A stretch of 43,943 nucleotides of DNA. It comes from QAMX01 sp964515055 (lineage in GTDB: Bacteria; Bacillota; Clostridia; Oscillospirales; QAMX01). Under the pieces are notes generated by a model. The model ran no database searches. It was not told where the DNA came from and worked only from the letters and a program-made list of their open reading frames with translations. The stretch covers positions 1 to 43,943 of the forward strand of contig CAZEUG010000016.1 in the NCBI GenBank assembly GCA_964515055.1, given 5' to 3'. Made by a program: the position numbers and the translations under genes. Each line of letters begins with the position of its first letter. Within the stretch, counting starts at the first letter, position 1. Positions 7,837 to 16,683 of this stretch are shown here, piece by piece.

Positions 7837-10095
7837 ATGGAAAAGAAACCGCGTGAACGCAATAATCTCCGGAGAATCATGATCGTTGCACTGGTGATCA
7901 TACTGGTCATTGTTCCCTGGCTGATCTACAATCTTTATCATATCCAGGTGACGAAGGCCGCGGAATACCAGAGCAAGGCCATTGCACAGCAAACGCGGGA
8001 TATGATCGTTTCCCCTGTGCGCGGCGCCATCTACGACCGCAACATGACGCCGCTCGCCCTGAGTGCAACGGTGCATACCATCGTCATTTCCCCGGCGGAA
8101 ATTGCCGATGAGGAGGAGGCGGAGCTGATTGCCCACGGTCTGGCCGATCTGCTCGAACTGGATTATGAGACGGTTCTGAAACGCACAACGAATAAAAAGA
8201 GCTACTATGAAATCGTGGCGCGCAAGGTCGAAAAAGAAGTATCCGATCAGATTCTGGAATTCAAAACCGACCACAATCTGAACGGCATCAAGCTGTTTGA
8301 GGATACCAAACGCTATTATCCGTATTCCACACTGCTGTCGAACGTGATCGGCTTCACAAACTACGACAACGAAGGACAGTATGGCCTGGAACTGAAATAT
8401 GAGGACGTCCTGAAGGGCGTTGTTGGCCGCGTCATCACGGCAAAGGATCGGAACGGCAACGCCATGCCGTTCTATTTTGAACAGTACCATGACGCACAGG
8501 ACGGGATGAGCCTGGTGCTGACGGTTGATTACGGCGTCCAGGAAATTCTGGAAAAGCATCTCGAAGTTGCGCTGGAAGAAAATGGCTGCTCGGAGGGCGT
8601 CTGCGGCATCGTCATGGATCCGAAGACCGGGGCCATTCTGGCCATGGCGCAGAAGGGCGATTATGACCTGAACAACCCGCGGGAAATTGCCGATGAAGAG
8701 ACGATGAATGCCATCCTTGCGGCACCGGAGGACGAACGCTCAGAGCTGCTGCTGAACGCTATGATGGAGCAGTGGCGTAACAAGGCGATTCAGGACCCCT
8801 ATGAGCCGGGCAGCGTTTTCAAAATTGTGACAGCCGCCATTGCACTGGAAGAAAACGAGGTGCGGAGCTCCTACAGCTGCAGCGGGACCTGGAAGATCAA
8901 CACGACCACGGGCAGCTGCTGGAAACAATCGGGTCACGGCACCCAGAGCTTTGCCAAATCCCTGCAGAATTCCTGCAACTGTGCATTCATTTCCATCGCA
9001 ATGGACATCGGTGCCGAACGCTACTATGACTATTTTCAGGCATTCGGCCTGACCGAAAAAACCGGCATCGACATGATGGGCGAAACGGCGCTCGTGGAGG
9101 GCGTACACTATCACACCCGACGGGTGTTTACCGATCCGCGCTACGGCGGAGACGTGTCGCTGGGAATGTATTCGTTTGGCCAGACGTTCACCATCACGCC
9201 CATCCAGTCCATCACGGCAGTATCCGCGGTGATCAACGGCGGATACCTGATGAAGCCCTATATCGTTTCCGGCGTTGCCGATGCCAACGGCAACATCGTC
9301 GAATCCTACGAGCCGACGACAGTCAGACAGGTGCTGTCCAACCAAACCTCCGAAAAAATGCGGACGCTGGTGGAATCTGTCGTCTCAGACGGCACGGCCT
9401 CCAACGCCTATGTCCGCGGCTACCGCGTCGGCGGCAAAACGGGCACGAGTGAAAAACGCGCCAAATCCATCGTCGAAGGCAAGGATTACTACATCGCATC
9501 CTTCCTCGGCATTGCACCGTGCGATGATCCGCAGGTGGCCGTGCTGGTTCTGCTCGATGAGCCGACCGGGTCGCTGCATCAGGGCGGCCAGATCGCCGCA
9601 CCGGTCGTCGGACGGATCATGAACGATATCCTGCCCTATCTGGGCGTGGAAGCCGTCTATACCGATGAAGAAGAGGCCAGCCTGTCCATCAAGGTGCCGC
9701 TCGTCATCGGCGGCGAAGCCAACTGGGCGCAGAGCGTGATCAAAAACGCCAACCTGAAGGTCAAGGTGGTCGGCAACGGCCAGCGCGTCACGGCACAATA
9801 CCCGACCTCCGGCTCCACCATTCCAAGCACGGCAACCGTCATCCTCTACTGCGGGGCGGAGCCCGATACCACACAGATCAAAATCCCGGATCTGACCGGC
9901 AAAACGCTGGAGCAGGCCTCCCGAATTCTGGACGCCGCCGGCCTGTATATGTCGGTGGCCGGCTCTATCGGCAATGGATCGGGCGAGGAACCGACGGTTC
10001 GGCGTCAGAACCCGGCAGCCACCGACGGTGCAACCGTGCAGGTTGGCTCCGTCATCACGGTGGAGTTCTATAAAACGGACAACACGGGCGAATAG
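7837..10095 (+). CDS. class B penicillin-binding protein with PASTA domains (PBP2B/SpoVD type)
   Basis: Protein of 752 aa, a peptidoglycan DD-transpeptidase that cross-links septal wall in complex with FtsW. It has a short cytoplasmic N-terminus, one membrane anchor (about 13-33), a dimerisation/pedestal domain, and a transpeptidase domain with all three active-site motifs: S326-V-F-K329, S379-C-N381 and K534-T-G536. Two PASTA domains follow (about 615-677 and 680-748), as in SpoVD and PBP2x-type enzymes. The ribosome binding site is GGAGAAGAAG. Whether it is the vegetative (PBP2B) or sporulation (SpoVD) enzyme cannot be decided; it is the only such gene in the cluster, so a vegetative role is likely. 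Confidence 0.93.
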   Translation: MEKKPRERNNLRRIMIVALVIILVIVPWLIYNLYHIQVTKAAEYQSKAIAQQTRDMIVSPVRGAIYDRNMTPLALSATVHTIVISPAEIADEEEAELIAHGLADLLELDYETVLKRTTNKKSYYEIVARKVEKEVSDQILEFKTDHNLNGIKLFEDTKRYYPYSTLLSNVIGFTNYDNEGQYGLELKYEDVLKGVVGRVITAKDRNGNAMPFYFEQYHDAQDGMSLVLTVDYGVQEILEKHLEVALEENGCSEGVCGIVMDPKTGAILAMAQKGDYDLNNPREIADEETMNAILAAPEDERSELLLNAMMEQWRNKAIQDPYEPGSVFKIVTAAIALEENEVRSSYSCSGTWKINTTTGSCWKQSGHGTQSFAKSLQNSCNCAFISIAMDIGAERYYDYFQAFGLTEKTGIDMMGETALVEGVHYHTRRVFTDPRYGGDVSLGMYSFGQTFTITPIQSITAVSAVINGGYLMKPYIVSGVADANGNIVESYEPTTVRQVLSNQTSEKMRTLVESVVSDGTASNAYVRGYRVGGKTGTSEKRAKSIVEGKDYYIASFLGIAPCDDPQVAVLVLLDEPTGSLHQGGQIAAPVVGRIMNDILPYLGVEAVYTDEEEASLSIKVPLVIGGEANWAQSVIKNANLKVKVVGNGQRVTAQYPTSGSTIPSTATVILYCGAEPDTTQIKIPDLTGKTLEQASRILDAAGLYMSVAGSIGNGSGEEPTVRRQNPAATDGATVQVGSVITVEFYKTDNTGE

Positions 10096-10151
10096 CAGCT
10101 GCCGCGGCCTGCTGAAGGATTCAAATAGCTTTCCCAAGCGGAGATGAAATC

Positions 10152-11615
10152 ATGAAACTGAAAGAATTATTCCAGAATATACCCGTTCAGGCTGTTTCCT
10201 GTGACGGTGAAACAGAGGTGACCAGCATCACCCTGGACAGCCGCCGTGCCGTTCCGGGCACCGTTTTCTGCGCGATTACCGGTGCAGAGTCCGGCATTCA
10301 CGGCATCCGGTACGCGGAAAAGGCTGTCGAAAACGGTGCGGTCTGCGTCCTCTGTGACACGGACTGCCCGGCAGGGCTGCCCTTTGTCCGTGTGGCAAAC
10401 GCCGAAAAAGCGCTGGCAGACATCTCGGCGGCCTTTTACGGCCATCCGGCCAACCGCCTGCGCCTGATCGGCGTGACCGGTACCAACGGCAAAACAACGA
10501 CCACCCACCTGATTCGTGACATTCTGACACACGCCGGGAAAAAATGCGGACTGATCGGCACCAATGAGCTGATGATCGGCGATGAGGTCATTTCTTCGCA
10601 CCCGGCCTTCGCGACCACACCGGAGCCGCCGGAGCTGCACGCCCTGCTGAAGCAGATGGCGGATAACGGCTGCGAATTTGCCATCATGGAGGTTTCCTCC
10701 CACGCGCTGGCGCTGAACCGCGTCCACGGACTGCAATTCGAAGCCGCCGCCTTCACGAACCTGTCGCAGGATCACCTGAACTATCACGGCACCATGGAAG
10801 CCTATGCGGCGGCCAAGGCGCAGCTGTTCCGACAGGCAGACTGCTCGGTCATTCATCTGGATGCGGACTTTGCACCGCAGATGCTGGCCGCTGCCACCGG
10901 GAAAACGATTACCTTCTCCCTGCGCAGCAATCAGGCCGACCTGATTGCCAAAAGCGTGCGCCTGTTTCCGCACGCGGTCGAGTTCGAAGCGCTGACCGTT
11001 TCCAACATTCAGCGGATGCGTGTGAACATCCCCGGTGCATTCTCTGTCGAGAATGCGCTGGCAGCCATCGGCGTCTGCCAGGCCATCGGCCTGTCACTGC
11101 CGGATATCGCAGAGGGACTGGCCGGTGCGTCGGGCGTCTGCGGCCGCGCCGAGGTGGTGCCGGTTGACCGGCCGTACACCGTGATGATCGACTACGCGCA
11201 TTCCCCGGATTCGCTGTCCAATATTCTGAAAACGGTTCGCCCGATCACGGAGGGACGGCTGATTCTCGTGTTCGGCTGCGGCGGCGACAGAGACCGCACC
11301 AAGCGCCCGATCATGGGTCGAATCGGCGAATGCATGGCCGACTTCTGCGTTGTCACCAGCGATAACCCGCGCACGGAGGATCCGAATGCAATTCTGAACG
11401 AGATTGTCGCGGGCATGAAGAAAACCAATCACATCTGTGTGGAAAACCGCCGGGAAGCCATCGGCTATGCGCTCGATCTGGCCAAACCGGGGGACTTCGT
11501 CCTGATTGCCGGAAAAGGCCACGAAATGTATCAGGAAATTCAGGGCGTTCGCCATCCGCTTGATGAACGCGCCGTCATTCGGGAGCATCTCCTGGGAAAG
11601 GGCGGGGCACAATGA
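10152..11615 (+). CDS. murE: UDP-MurNAc-tripeptide ligase, meso-DAP type
   Basis: MurE (487 aa) adds the third amino acid to UDP-MurNAc-L-Ala-D-Glu using ATP. The P-loop GVTGTNGKTTTT is at about residues 107-118, and the amino-acid specificity motif is DNPR at 404-407, the signature of meso-diaminopimelate-adding enzymes (lysine-adding enzymes differ here). EVSSHAL and HSPDSL further identify the Mur ligase fold. The ribosome binding site is GGAGATG. The stop overlaps the murF start by 4 bp (ATGA), so the two ligases are likely coupled. Confidence 0.96.
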   Translation: MKLKELFQNIPVQAVSCDGETEVTSITLDSRRAVPGTVFCAITGAESGIHGIRYAEKAVENGAVCVLCDTDCPAGLPFVRVANAEKALADISAAFYGHPANRLRLIGVTGTNGKTTTTHLIRDILTHAGKKCGLIGTNELMIGDEVISSHPAFATTPEPPELHALLKQMADNGCEFAIMEVSSHALALNRVHGLQFEAAAFTNLSQDHLNYHGTMEAYAAAKAQLFRQADCSVIHLDADFAPQMLAAATGKTITFSLRSNQADLIAKSVRLFPHAVEFEALTVSNIQRMRVNIPGAFSVENALAAIGVCQAIGLSLPDIAEGLAGASGVCGRAEVVPVDRPYTVMIDYAHSPDSLSNILKTVRPITEGRLILVFGCGGDRDRTKRPIMGRIGECMADFCVVTSDNPRTEDPNAILNEIVAGMKKTNHICVENRREAIGYALDLAKPGDFVLIAGKGHEMYQEIQGVRHPLDERAVIREHLLGKGGAQ

Positions 11616-12970
11616 TTCGTCTGACCGGCGGGGACATCCTCGCACTGCTGAATCAGAAAACGCCGGACTGGGCGCGGGGCAGCTGCCTCACATGGACGGC
11701 GGACGGAATTTCAACCGATACCCGCTCGGTGCAGCCGGGCGATCTGTTCATCCCGCTGCGGGGTGAACGCTTTGATGGCCACGATTACATCGCACAGGCG
11801 GTCGCAGCCGGTGCGGCGGCTGTCCTGACGGAACGATCGGATGTTCCGTGCGACCGGCAGATTCGGGTGCCAAATACGCGTGCTGCGCTGCAACGGCTGG
11901 CCGAAGCCTATCGCCTGCGCTTTCACCCGCTGACGGTGGCGCTGACCGGCAGCGTCGGTAAAACGACAACCAAGGAAATGACGGCCGCCGTCTTTGCATC
12001 CCACCGGGTGACCATGAAGACAAACGGCAACTTCAACAACGACATCGGCGTTCCGCTGACACTGCTGCGCCTGACCCCGGAGGATCAGGTGGCCGTTGTC
12101 GAAATGGGAATGTCCCATGCCGGTGAAATTGCCGTGCTGACCCGACTGGCACACCCGGATATCGCTGTGATTACGAACGTGGGCACCTCCCACATCGGCA
12201 ATCTGGGCTCGCAGGAAAACATCTGCCGCGCCAAACTCGAAATTCTGGAAGGGCTTCCGGCGGGCGGAACGGTGATTCTGAACGGCGATGACCCGTTTCT
12301 GTCTGCTGCGACCATCCCCGACACACTCCAACGCGTCCTGTTCGGCGTGGATTGCCCGAACGCGGATGTCCGCGCAACGGCGATTGCCATGTCGGAGCAG
12401 GGCAGCACCTTTGAGATCATCTGGCAGCAGGAACGCTTCCCGGCGACTATTCAGCTGGCCGGGCAACACCATATCATGAACGCGCTGGCATCGTTTGCAG
12501 CCGGTGTGATGGGCGGCGTGCCGCCGGAAAAGGCGGCTGCGGCTCTGTCCGGTGTGGAGCCGGAGGGGATGCGGCAGCGCGTCCGGACAATGGCGAACTG
12601 CACCGTGATTGAGGACTGCTACAACGCCAATCCCGACTCAATGCGTGCAGCTCTGCGCGTGCTCGGCTCCAGCCGCGGCAGACGGATTGCGCTGCTGGGC
12701 GATATGCTGGAGCTGGGCGATTACGCCGCCAGGGCACACCGCGAGATCGGCGCATTTGCGGCAGACCATGCAGAACAGCTCGTTGTGGTCGGCTCCTTTG
12801 CAGCAGAGGTAGCCGCCGGAGCCGCCGATGCCGGTATGACGGACGTCTGGACGCCACGCCGGGAGGATGCAGCTGCTCTGCTGAAACGGCTGATGCAGCC
12901 GGGCGATGTTCTGCTCGTCAAGGGCAGCCGTGGAATGCGGATGGAAGAGATTCTGAAGGATCTGTTCTGA
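11612..12970 (+). CDS. murF: UDP-MurNAc-tripeptide--D-Ala-D-Ala ligase
   Basis: MurF (452 aa) completes the UDP-MurNAc-pentapeptide by attaching D-Ala-D-Ala with ATP hydrolysis. The Mur ligase P-loop ALTGSVGKTTTKE lies at about residues 110-122, followed by TNGNFNNDIGVPL and VVEMGMSHAGEI, both typical of MurF. The C-terminal domain has DCYNANPDSMRAAL and LLGDMLELG. Its start overlaps the end of murE by 4 bp. Length is normal and no key motif is missing. Confidence 0.96.
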   Translation: MIRLTGGDILALLNQKTPDWARGSCLTWTADGISTDTRSVQPGDLFIPLRGERFDGHDYIAQAVAAGAAAVLTERSDVPCDRQIRVPNTRAALQRLAEAYRLRFHPLTVALTGSVGKTTTKEMTAAVFASHRVTMKTNGNFNNDIGVPLTLLRLTPEDQVAVVEMGMSHAGEIAVLTRLAHPDIAVITNVGTSHIGNLGSQENICRAKLEILEGLPAGGTVILNGDDPFLSAATIPDTLQRVLFGVDCPNADVRATAIAMSEQGSTFEIIWQQERFPATIQLAGQHHIMNALASFAAGVMGGVPPEKAAAALSGVEPEGMRQRVRTMANCTVIEDCYNANPDSMRAALRVLGSSRGRRIALLGDMLELGDYAARAHREIGAFAADHAEQLVVVGSFAAEVAAGAADAGMTDVWTPRREDAAALLKRLMQPGDVLLVKGSRGMRMEEILKDLF

Positions 12971-13024
12971 ACCGGACGAAGGAACCAAGACAGCAAAAGA
13001 AAAAACTGAAAGGATCGGTTTTCA

Positions 13025-14014
13025 ATGCAATACCTTTGGATTGCCGTGGCAGGCGTTGCGGCGTTTTTGATCAGCATCCTGATGGGGCGCTGGCTGATTC
13101 CAGTTCTGCGCCGCGCAAAGCTCGGCCAGACCATTAAGGAAATCGGCCCCAACTGGCATATGACCAAACAGGGCACACCGGTGATGGGCGGACTGATTTT
13201 TATCACGGCCGTGCTGGTCACTGCCGGCCTCCTCGTCTGGAAATACACTGATGCGCTCGCACCGGTGCTGTGTGTTCTGTTCCTGTCAGTTTCCAGCGCA
13301 TTGATCGGCTTTCTGGATGATTACGAAAAACTGACAAAAAAGCGAAATCTCGGCCTGACGGTCGTACAGAAGTTGATTCTGCAAATCGCAACGACGGTAA
13401 TTTTCCTCGTGCTGCTGGAGGTGCTGGGCATCGCGTCCCGCGAGATTCGCGTGCCGTTTCTCGGCACTGCCTTTCCACTGCCGCGTGTGATCTACTATGT
13501 GGCCGCGACGTTTGTCATCATGGGAACCGTCAACGCCGCCAACCTGACCGACGGGATTGACGGCCTGGCCACCGGCGTCACCATCCCGATTGCCGGGTTC
13601 TTTACGGCTGCGGGCATTTTAGCGAATTCCACCGGCATCTCCATCCTCTCCGCCGCCTTTGTCGGCGCACTGCTCGGCTTCCTCGTCTACAACTACCACC
13701 CCGCCAGGGTTTTCATGGGCGACACCGGCTCCCTCTTTATCGGAGGCATGGTGTCCGGGCTGGCCTTCGTGCTGGATCTCCCGCTGGTGATCGTGGTGGT
13801 TGGCCTGATCTATTTCATCGAAGCGCTGTCCGATATCCTGCAGGTCGCTTATTTCAAGCTGACGCACGGCAAACGGATTTTCAAAATGGCACCGATTCAC
13901 CATCATTTTGAACTGTGCGGATGGTCCGAAACGAAAATTTTCTACGTTTTTTCCGGCATCACGCTGATTCTGTCGGTTCTGGCGGTTTTCGGCGTCCGAT
14001 GCTTCTTTGAATAG
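13025..14014 (+). CDS. mraY: phospho-N-acetylmuramoyl-pentapeptide-transferase
   Basis: MraY (329 aa) is a polytopic membrane enzyme (about ten helices) that transfers phospho-MurNAc-pentapeptide to undecaprenyl phosphate, making lipid I. Catalytic signatures are present: the aspartate pair in FLDDYEK (D98, D99), NAANLTDGIDGLATG (about 171-185) and the histidine-rich MAPIHHHFE near the C-terminus; FMGDTGSL is also conserved. A weak GAAAGGATCGG ribosome binding site precedes the ATG. It follows murF by 54 bp without a visible terminator. Confidence 0.96.
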   Translation: MQYLWIAVAGVAAFLISILMGRWLIPVLRRAKLGQTIKEIGPNWHMTKQGTPVMGGLIFITAVLVTAGLLVWKYTDALAPVLCVLFLSVSSALIGFLDDYEKLTKKRNLGLTVVQKLILQIATTVIFLVLLEVLGIASREIRVPFLGTAFPLPRVIYYVAATFVIMGTVNAANLTDGIDGLATGVTIPIAGFFTAAGILANSTGISILSAAFVGALLGFLVYNYHPARVFMGDTGSLFIGGMVSGLAFVLDLPLVIVVVGLIYFIEALSDILQVAYFKLTHGKRIFKMAPIHHHFELCGWSETKIFYVFSGITLILSVLAVFGVRCFFE

Positions 14015-14061
14015 GCGACGGCTTCGGCTGCAAACAGATGCATGGAGGTGAAAAACGGACA

Positions 14062-15420
14062 ATGGATTCCGGAAAAAGAACGGCGGCGCACAAAACCTAT
14101 CAACGCCTGAATCAGACGCGCAAACCGGCACAGCGGACGCATACGCCCGCGAAGCTGCCGAAAAAGGAAACCTCCCACGCGGAGCGGGCATCCAGACGCG
14201 CCGCTGATGCGGCGTTCGAAAACGCCGGGCTGACCGCAAATGCCGCCCCGGCCGGTGAAGCAAAAATTGATCAGCTTCTGCGGGAAGACCGCCAAAAACC
14301 GGTCAAGCAGAAGAAAAAGTTTATTCCGGTCGATGTGCCGTTTTTTATGCTGGTCTTCGGCCTGCTGTGCTTCGGCCTGATTATGATGTACTCGGCGAGC
14401 TACGCCTGGTCGATTCACGACACAGGCACCCCCTACCGCTATATCCGGCAGCAGCTCATCTGCGCCGGTCTGGGTCTGGGTGCCATGGTATTCCTCTCCA
14501 TCTATGACTATACCCGCATGAAAAAATGGACGGTGCTGTACTACCTGTTTGCCGTCACGCTGCTGCTGCTGGTGGTCTTCATCGGACGTACCTCCAACGG
14601 CGCAAAGCGCTGGCTGCAAATCGGCAGCATCACGTTCCAACCGTCGGAATTCGCAAAGCTGGCGGTCATCTGGATGCTGGCTTGGCTGTACTCCAACATC
14701 GGCAAACGGGTGCGACGATTCTGGTGGATGGTGGCTGTTCTGATCGGAACGCTGCTGCCGGTGGTCGGCCTGATCTTCGTGGAAAAGCACATTTCCGCCA
14801 TCCTGCTCATCTGCGTGACGGCGGGCGTCATGACGTTTTTTGCAGGTGCCAAAATCTGGCACCTTGTAGCGATTCTGGCCGGTGGCGGCGGTCTGCTGGG
14901 GCTGTTTGCCAAGCTGAGCGGGAAGTTCGGCTACATTACCGCCCGCTTTTCCGTCTGGCATGACCCGTTTATTGACCCGCGGGGCACCGGCTATCAGACG
15001 ATTCAGTCGCTCTATGCCATTGCAAGCGGCGGGATTTTCGGACTTGGACTTGGGCAGAGCCGCCAAAAGCAGCTCTACCTCCCGGAAGCACACAACGACT
15101 ACGTGTTCTCGGTTGTGTGTGAAGAGCTCGGCCTGGTCGGTGCCGTGCTGGTGCTGGCTCTGTTTACGGCGCTGATTGTGCGCGGATACTGGATTGCCAT
15201 GCACGCAGCTGACCGCTTCGGCTCACTGCTGGCCGGCGGCATCACCACGCTGATCGCCATGCAGACCATGATGAATATCGCCGTTGTGACCAACGCCATA
15301 CCGGTCACGGGCGTTTCTCTGCCGTTCTTCAGCTACGGAGGAACATCGCTCGTTCTGCTGCTGGCGGAAATGGGCATTGTGCTGAGCGTATCCAAACAGA
15401 TGCGGACAGACCGGGTCTGA
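14062..15420 (+). CDS. ftsW: lipid II polymerase FtsW/SpoVE (SEDS family)
   Basis: SEDS-family peptidoglycan glycosyltransferase (452 aa) that works with the class B PBP at the septum. After an unusually long, basic, lysine/arginine-rich cytoplasmic N-terminus of about 90 residues there are about ten membrane helices. Family motifs are visible: RTSNGAKRWLQIG, FQPSEFAKL, the AHNDYVFSVVCEELG loop and the C-terminal TGVSLPFFSYGGTSL. The start at 14062 is chosen because a GGAGGTG lies 11 nt upstream; the in-frame ATG at 14038 would lie ahead of that site. Position between mraY and murG supports FtsW or SpoVE rather than RodA. Confidence 0.92.
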   Translation: MDSGKRTAAHKTYQRLNQTRKPAQRTHTPAKLPKKETSHAERASRRAADAAFENAGLTANAAPAGEAKIDQLLREDRQKPVKQKKKFIPVDVPFFMLVFGLLCFGLIMMYSASYAWSIHDTGTPYRYIRQQLICAGLGLGAMVFLSIYDYTRMKKWTVLYYLFAVTLLLLVVFIGRTSNGAKRWLQIGSITFQPSEFAKLAVIWMLAWLYSNIGKRVRRFWWMVAVLIGTLLPVVGLIFVEKHISAILLICVTAGVMTFFAGAKIWHLVAILAGGGGLLGLFAKLSGKFGYITARFSVWHDPFIDPRGTGYQTIQSLYAIASGGIFGLGLGQSRQKQLYLPEAHNDYVFSVVCEELGLVGAVLVLALFTALIVRGYWIAMHAADRFGSLLAGGITTLIAMQTMMNIAVVTNAIPVTGVSLPFFSYGGTSLVLLLAEMGIVLSVSKQMRTDRV

Positions 15421-15465
15421 CAGACCCGCCGGCATCGGAAATCGAGAAGGGAGATGCGACCCACT

Positions 15466-16602
15466 ATGAAAATCATCCTTGCAGGCGGCGGTACGGCGGG
15501 ACATATCAACCCGGCCATTGCCATTGCCAGATACATCCGGAAACGCCGTCCGTCGGCCGAAATCCTCTTCGTCGGCGCCGCCAACGGTATGGAAACCCGA
15601 CTGGTTCCGGAAGCCGGCTTCGAGCTGCGCACCTTTCCCATGTCGGGCATGATGCGCGGCATTTCGTGGAAGGCTGCCAGGCACAACCTGAAAACGGCGA
15701 AGCTCCTGACCGGTGCCATGAAGGCCGCTGATCGCATTCTGGACGAATTTCAGCCGGACATCATCGTCGGAACCGGCGGCTTTGCCTGCTTTGCACCGCT
15801 CTATCGTGGCGCAAAACGCGGCATCCCCACGGTGATTCATGAATCCAACGTCCTGCCGGGACGCACCAACCGCCTGCTCAGCCGCTATGTGGATCGCATC
15901 CTTCTCGGCTTTGAGGACGGCGCAAAATACCTGAAGCACCCGGAAAAGATTCGCGTGACCGGCAACCCCCTGCGGGAAGGGATGCTCTTTACCGATCAGG
16001 CTGCAGCCAAGCAGACTCTGGGCGTCGAGGGCAAGCTGGTCTATTCCGCATTCGGCTCACAGGGCGCCCGACGGATGAACGAATTGACGGCGGAACTGTT
16101 TGCGCTGGAGGAAGCTGATCACGCTTCGTTCCGTCACATCCATTCCACCGGCGCCTTCGGATACCAGTGGATGCCGGAGCGCGTCGCATCGCTCGGCGTT
16201 GACCTGGCCGCCTCCGGCCGCATCGATATGCGCGAATATGTCCATGATGCACCGACTGTCATGGCGGCAGCCGATCTGATGATCTGCCGCGCCGGCTCCA
16301 TGACCATGAGCGAGCTCTGCGCAACGGGGACACCGGCCATCATGATTCCGTCTCCAAACGTCGTCGAGAACCACCAGTACCGCAATGCCCGCGCACTGGC
16401 TGATCGCGGTGCTGCTGTGTTGATCGAGGAAAAAGACCTGACCGCGCAAAGACTGTACGATACGGTTCGCGAGCTCCTGAAGGATGAAGCGCGACTGGCT
16501 GAAATGCGGCAGGCGGCGCTGTCACAGGCCGTCTTTGATGCAGAGGAGCAGATTGATCGCTGCATCCGGGAATTGCTCGGCGAAACAGAGGAATCCCGGT
16601 AA
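15466..16602 (+). CDS. murG: UDP-GlcNAc:lipid I GlcNAc transferase
   Basis: MurG (378 aa) is a peripheral GT28 glycosyltransferase that converts lipid I to lipid II on the inner membrane face. The N-terminal glycine-rich loop ILAGGGTAGHINPA and the HESNVLPGRTNR segment near residue 125 bind the acceptor side. The C-terminal domain has SQGARRMN and the sugar-nucleotide site around ICRAGSMTMSEL and IPSPNVVENHQYRNA. The ATG at 15466 is 12 nt from AAGGGAG; the in-frame ATG at 15454 would directly abut that site, so the later start is preferred. Confidence 0.95.
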   Translation: MKIILAGGGTAGHINPAIAIARYIRKRRPSAEILFVGAANGMETRLVPEAGFELRTFPMSGMMRGISWKAARHNLKTAKLLTGAMKAADRILDEFQPDIIVGTGGFACFAPLYRGAKRGIPTVIHESNVLPGRTNRLLSRYVDRILLGFEDGAKYLKHPEKIRVTGNPLREGMLFTDQAAAKQTLGVEGKLVYSAFGSQGARRMNELTAELFALEEADHASFRHIHSTGAFGYQWMPERVASLGVDLAASGRIDMREYVHDAPTVMAAADLMICRAGSMTMSELCATGTPAIMIPSPNVVENHQYRNARALADRGAAVLIEEKDLTAQRLYDTVRELLKDEARLAEMRQAALSQAVFDAEEQIDRCIRELLGETEESR

Positions 16603-16615
16603 AAACAGGAACAAC

Positions 16616-16679
16616 TTCACGCCATTTCCCATAGAATGAAATGGTTTTCCCGGAAACCAATGGGAAAGAAAGGCGTGAA
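16616..16679 (+). promoter_or_regulatory. murA leader stem-loop enclosing the ribosome binding site
   Basis: Three nested inverted repeats pair across 64 nt: TTCACGCC (16616-16623) with GGCGTGAA (16672-16679), TTTCCCAT (16625-16632) with ATGGGAAA (16660-16667), and TGGTTT (16642-16647) with AAACCA (16654-16659). The only ribosome-binding-like sequence for murA (AAAGGCG, 16669-16675) is inside the outer stem, 4 nt before its end, and the ATG follows at 16684. No U-tract follows, so this is not a terminator. Sequestration of the murA start is an inference from the pairing. Confidence 0.6.
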
Positions 16680-16683
16680 AACA

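Noticed and set aside
13942..15204. 420-residue minus-strand frame opposite ftsW
   Set aside because: Histidine/glutamine-rich shadow of membrane-protein codons, without any domain.
15412..15428. Small hairpin CGGGTCT-GAC-AGACCCG at the ftsW stop codon
   Set aside because: Stem of only 7 bp with no U-tract; likely incidental.
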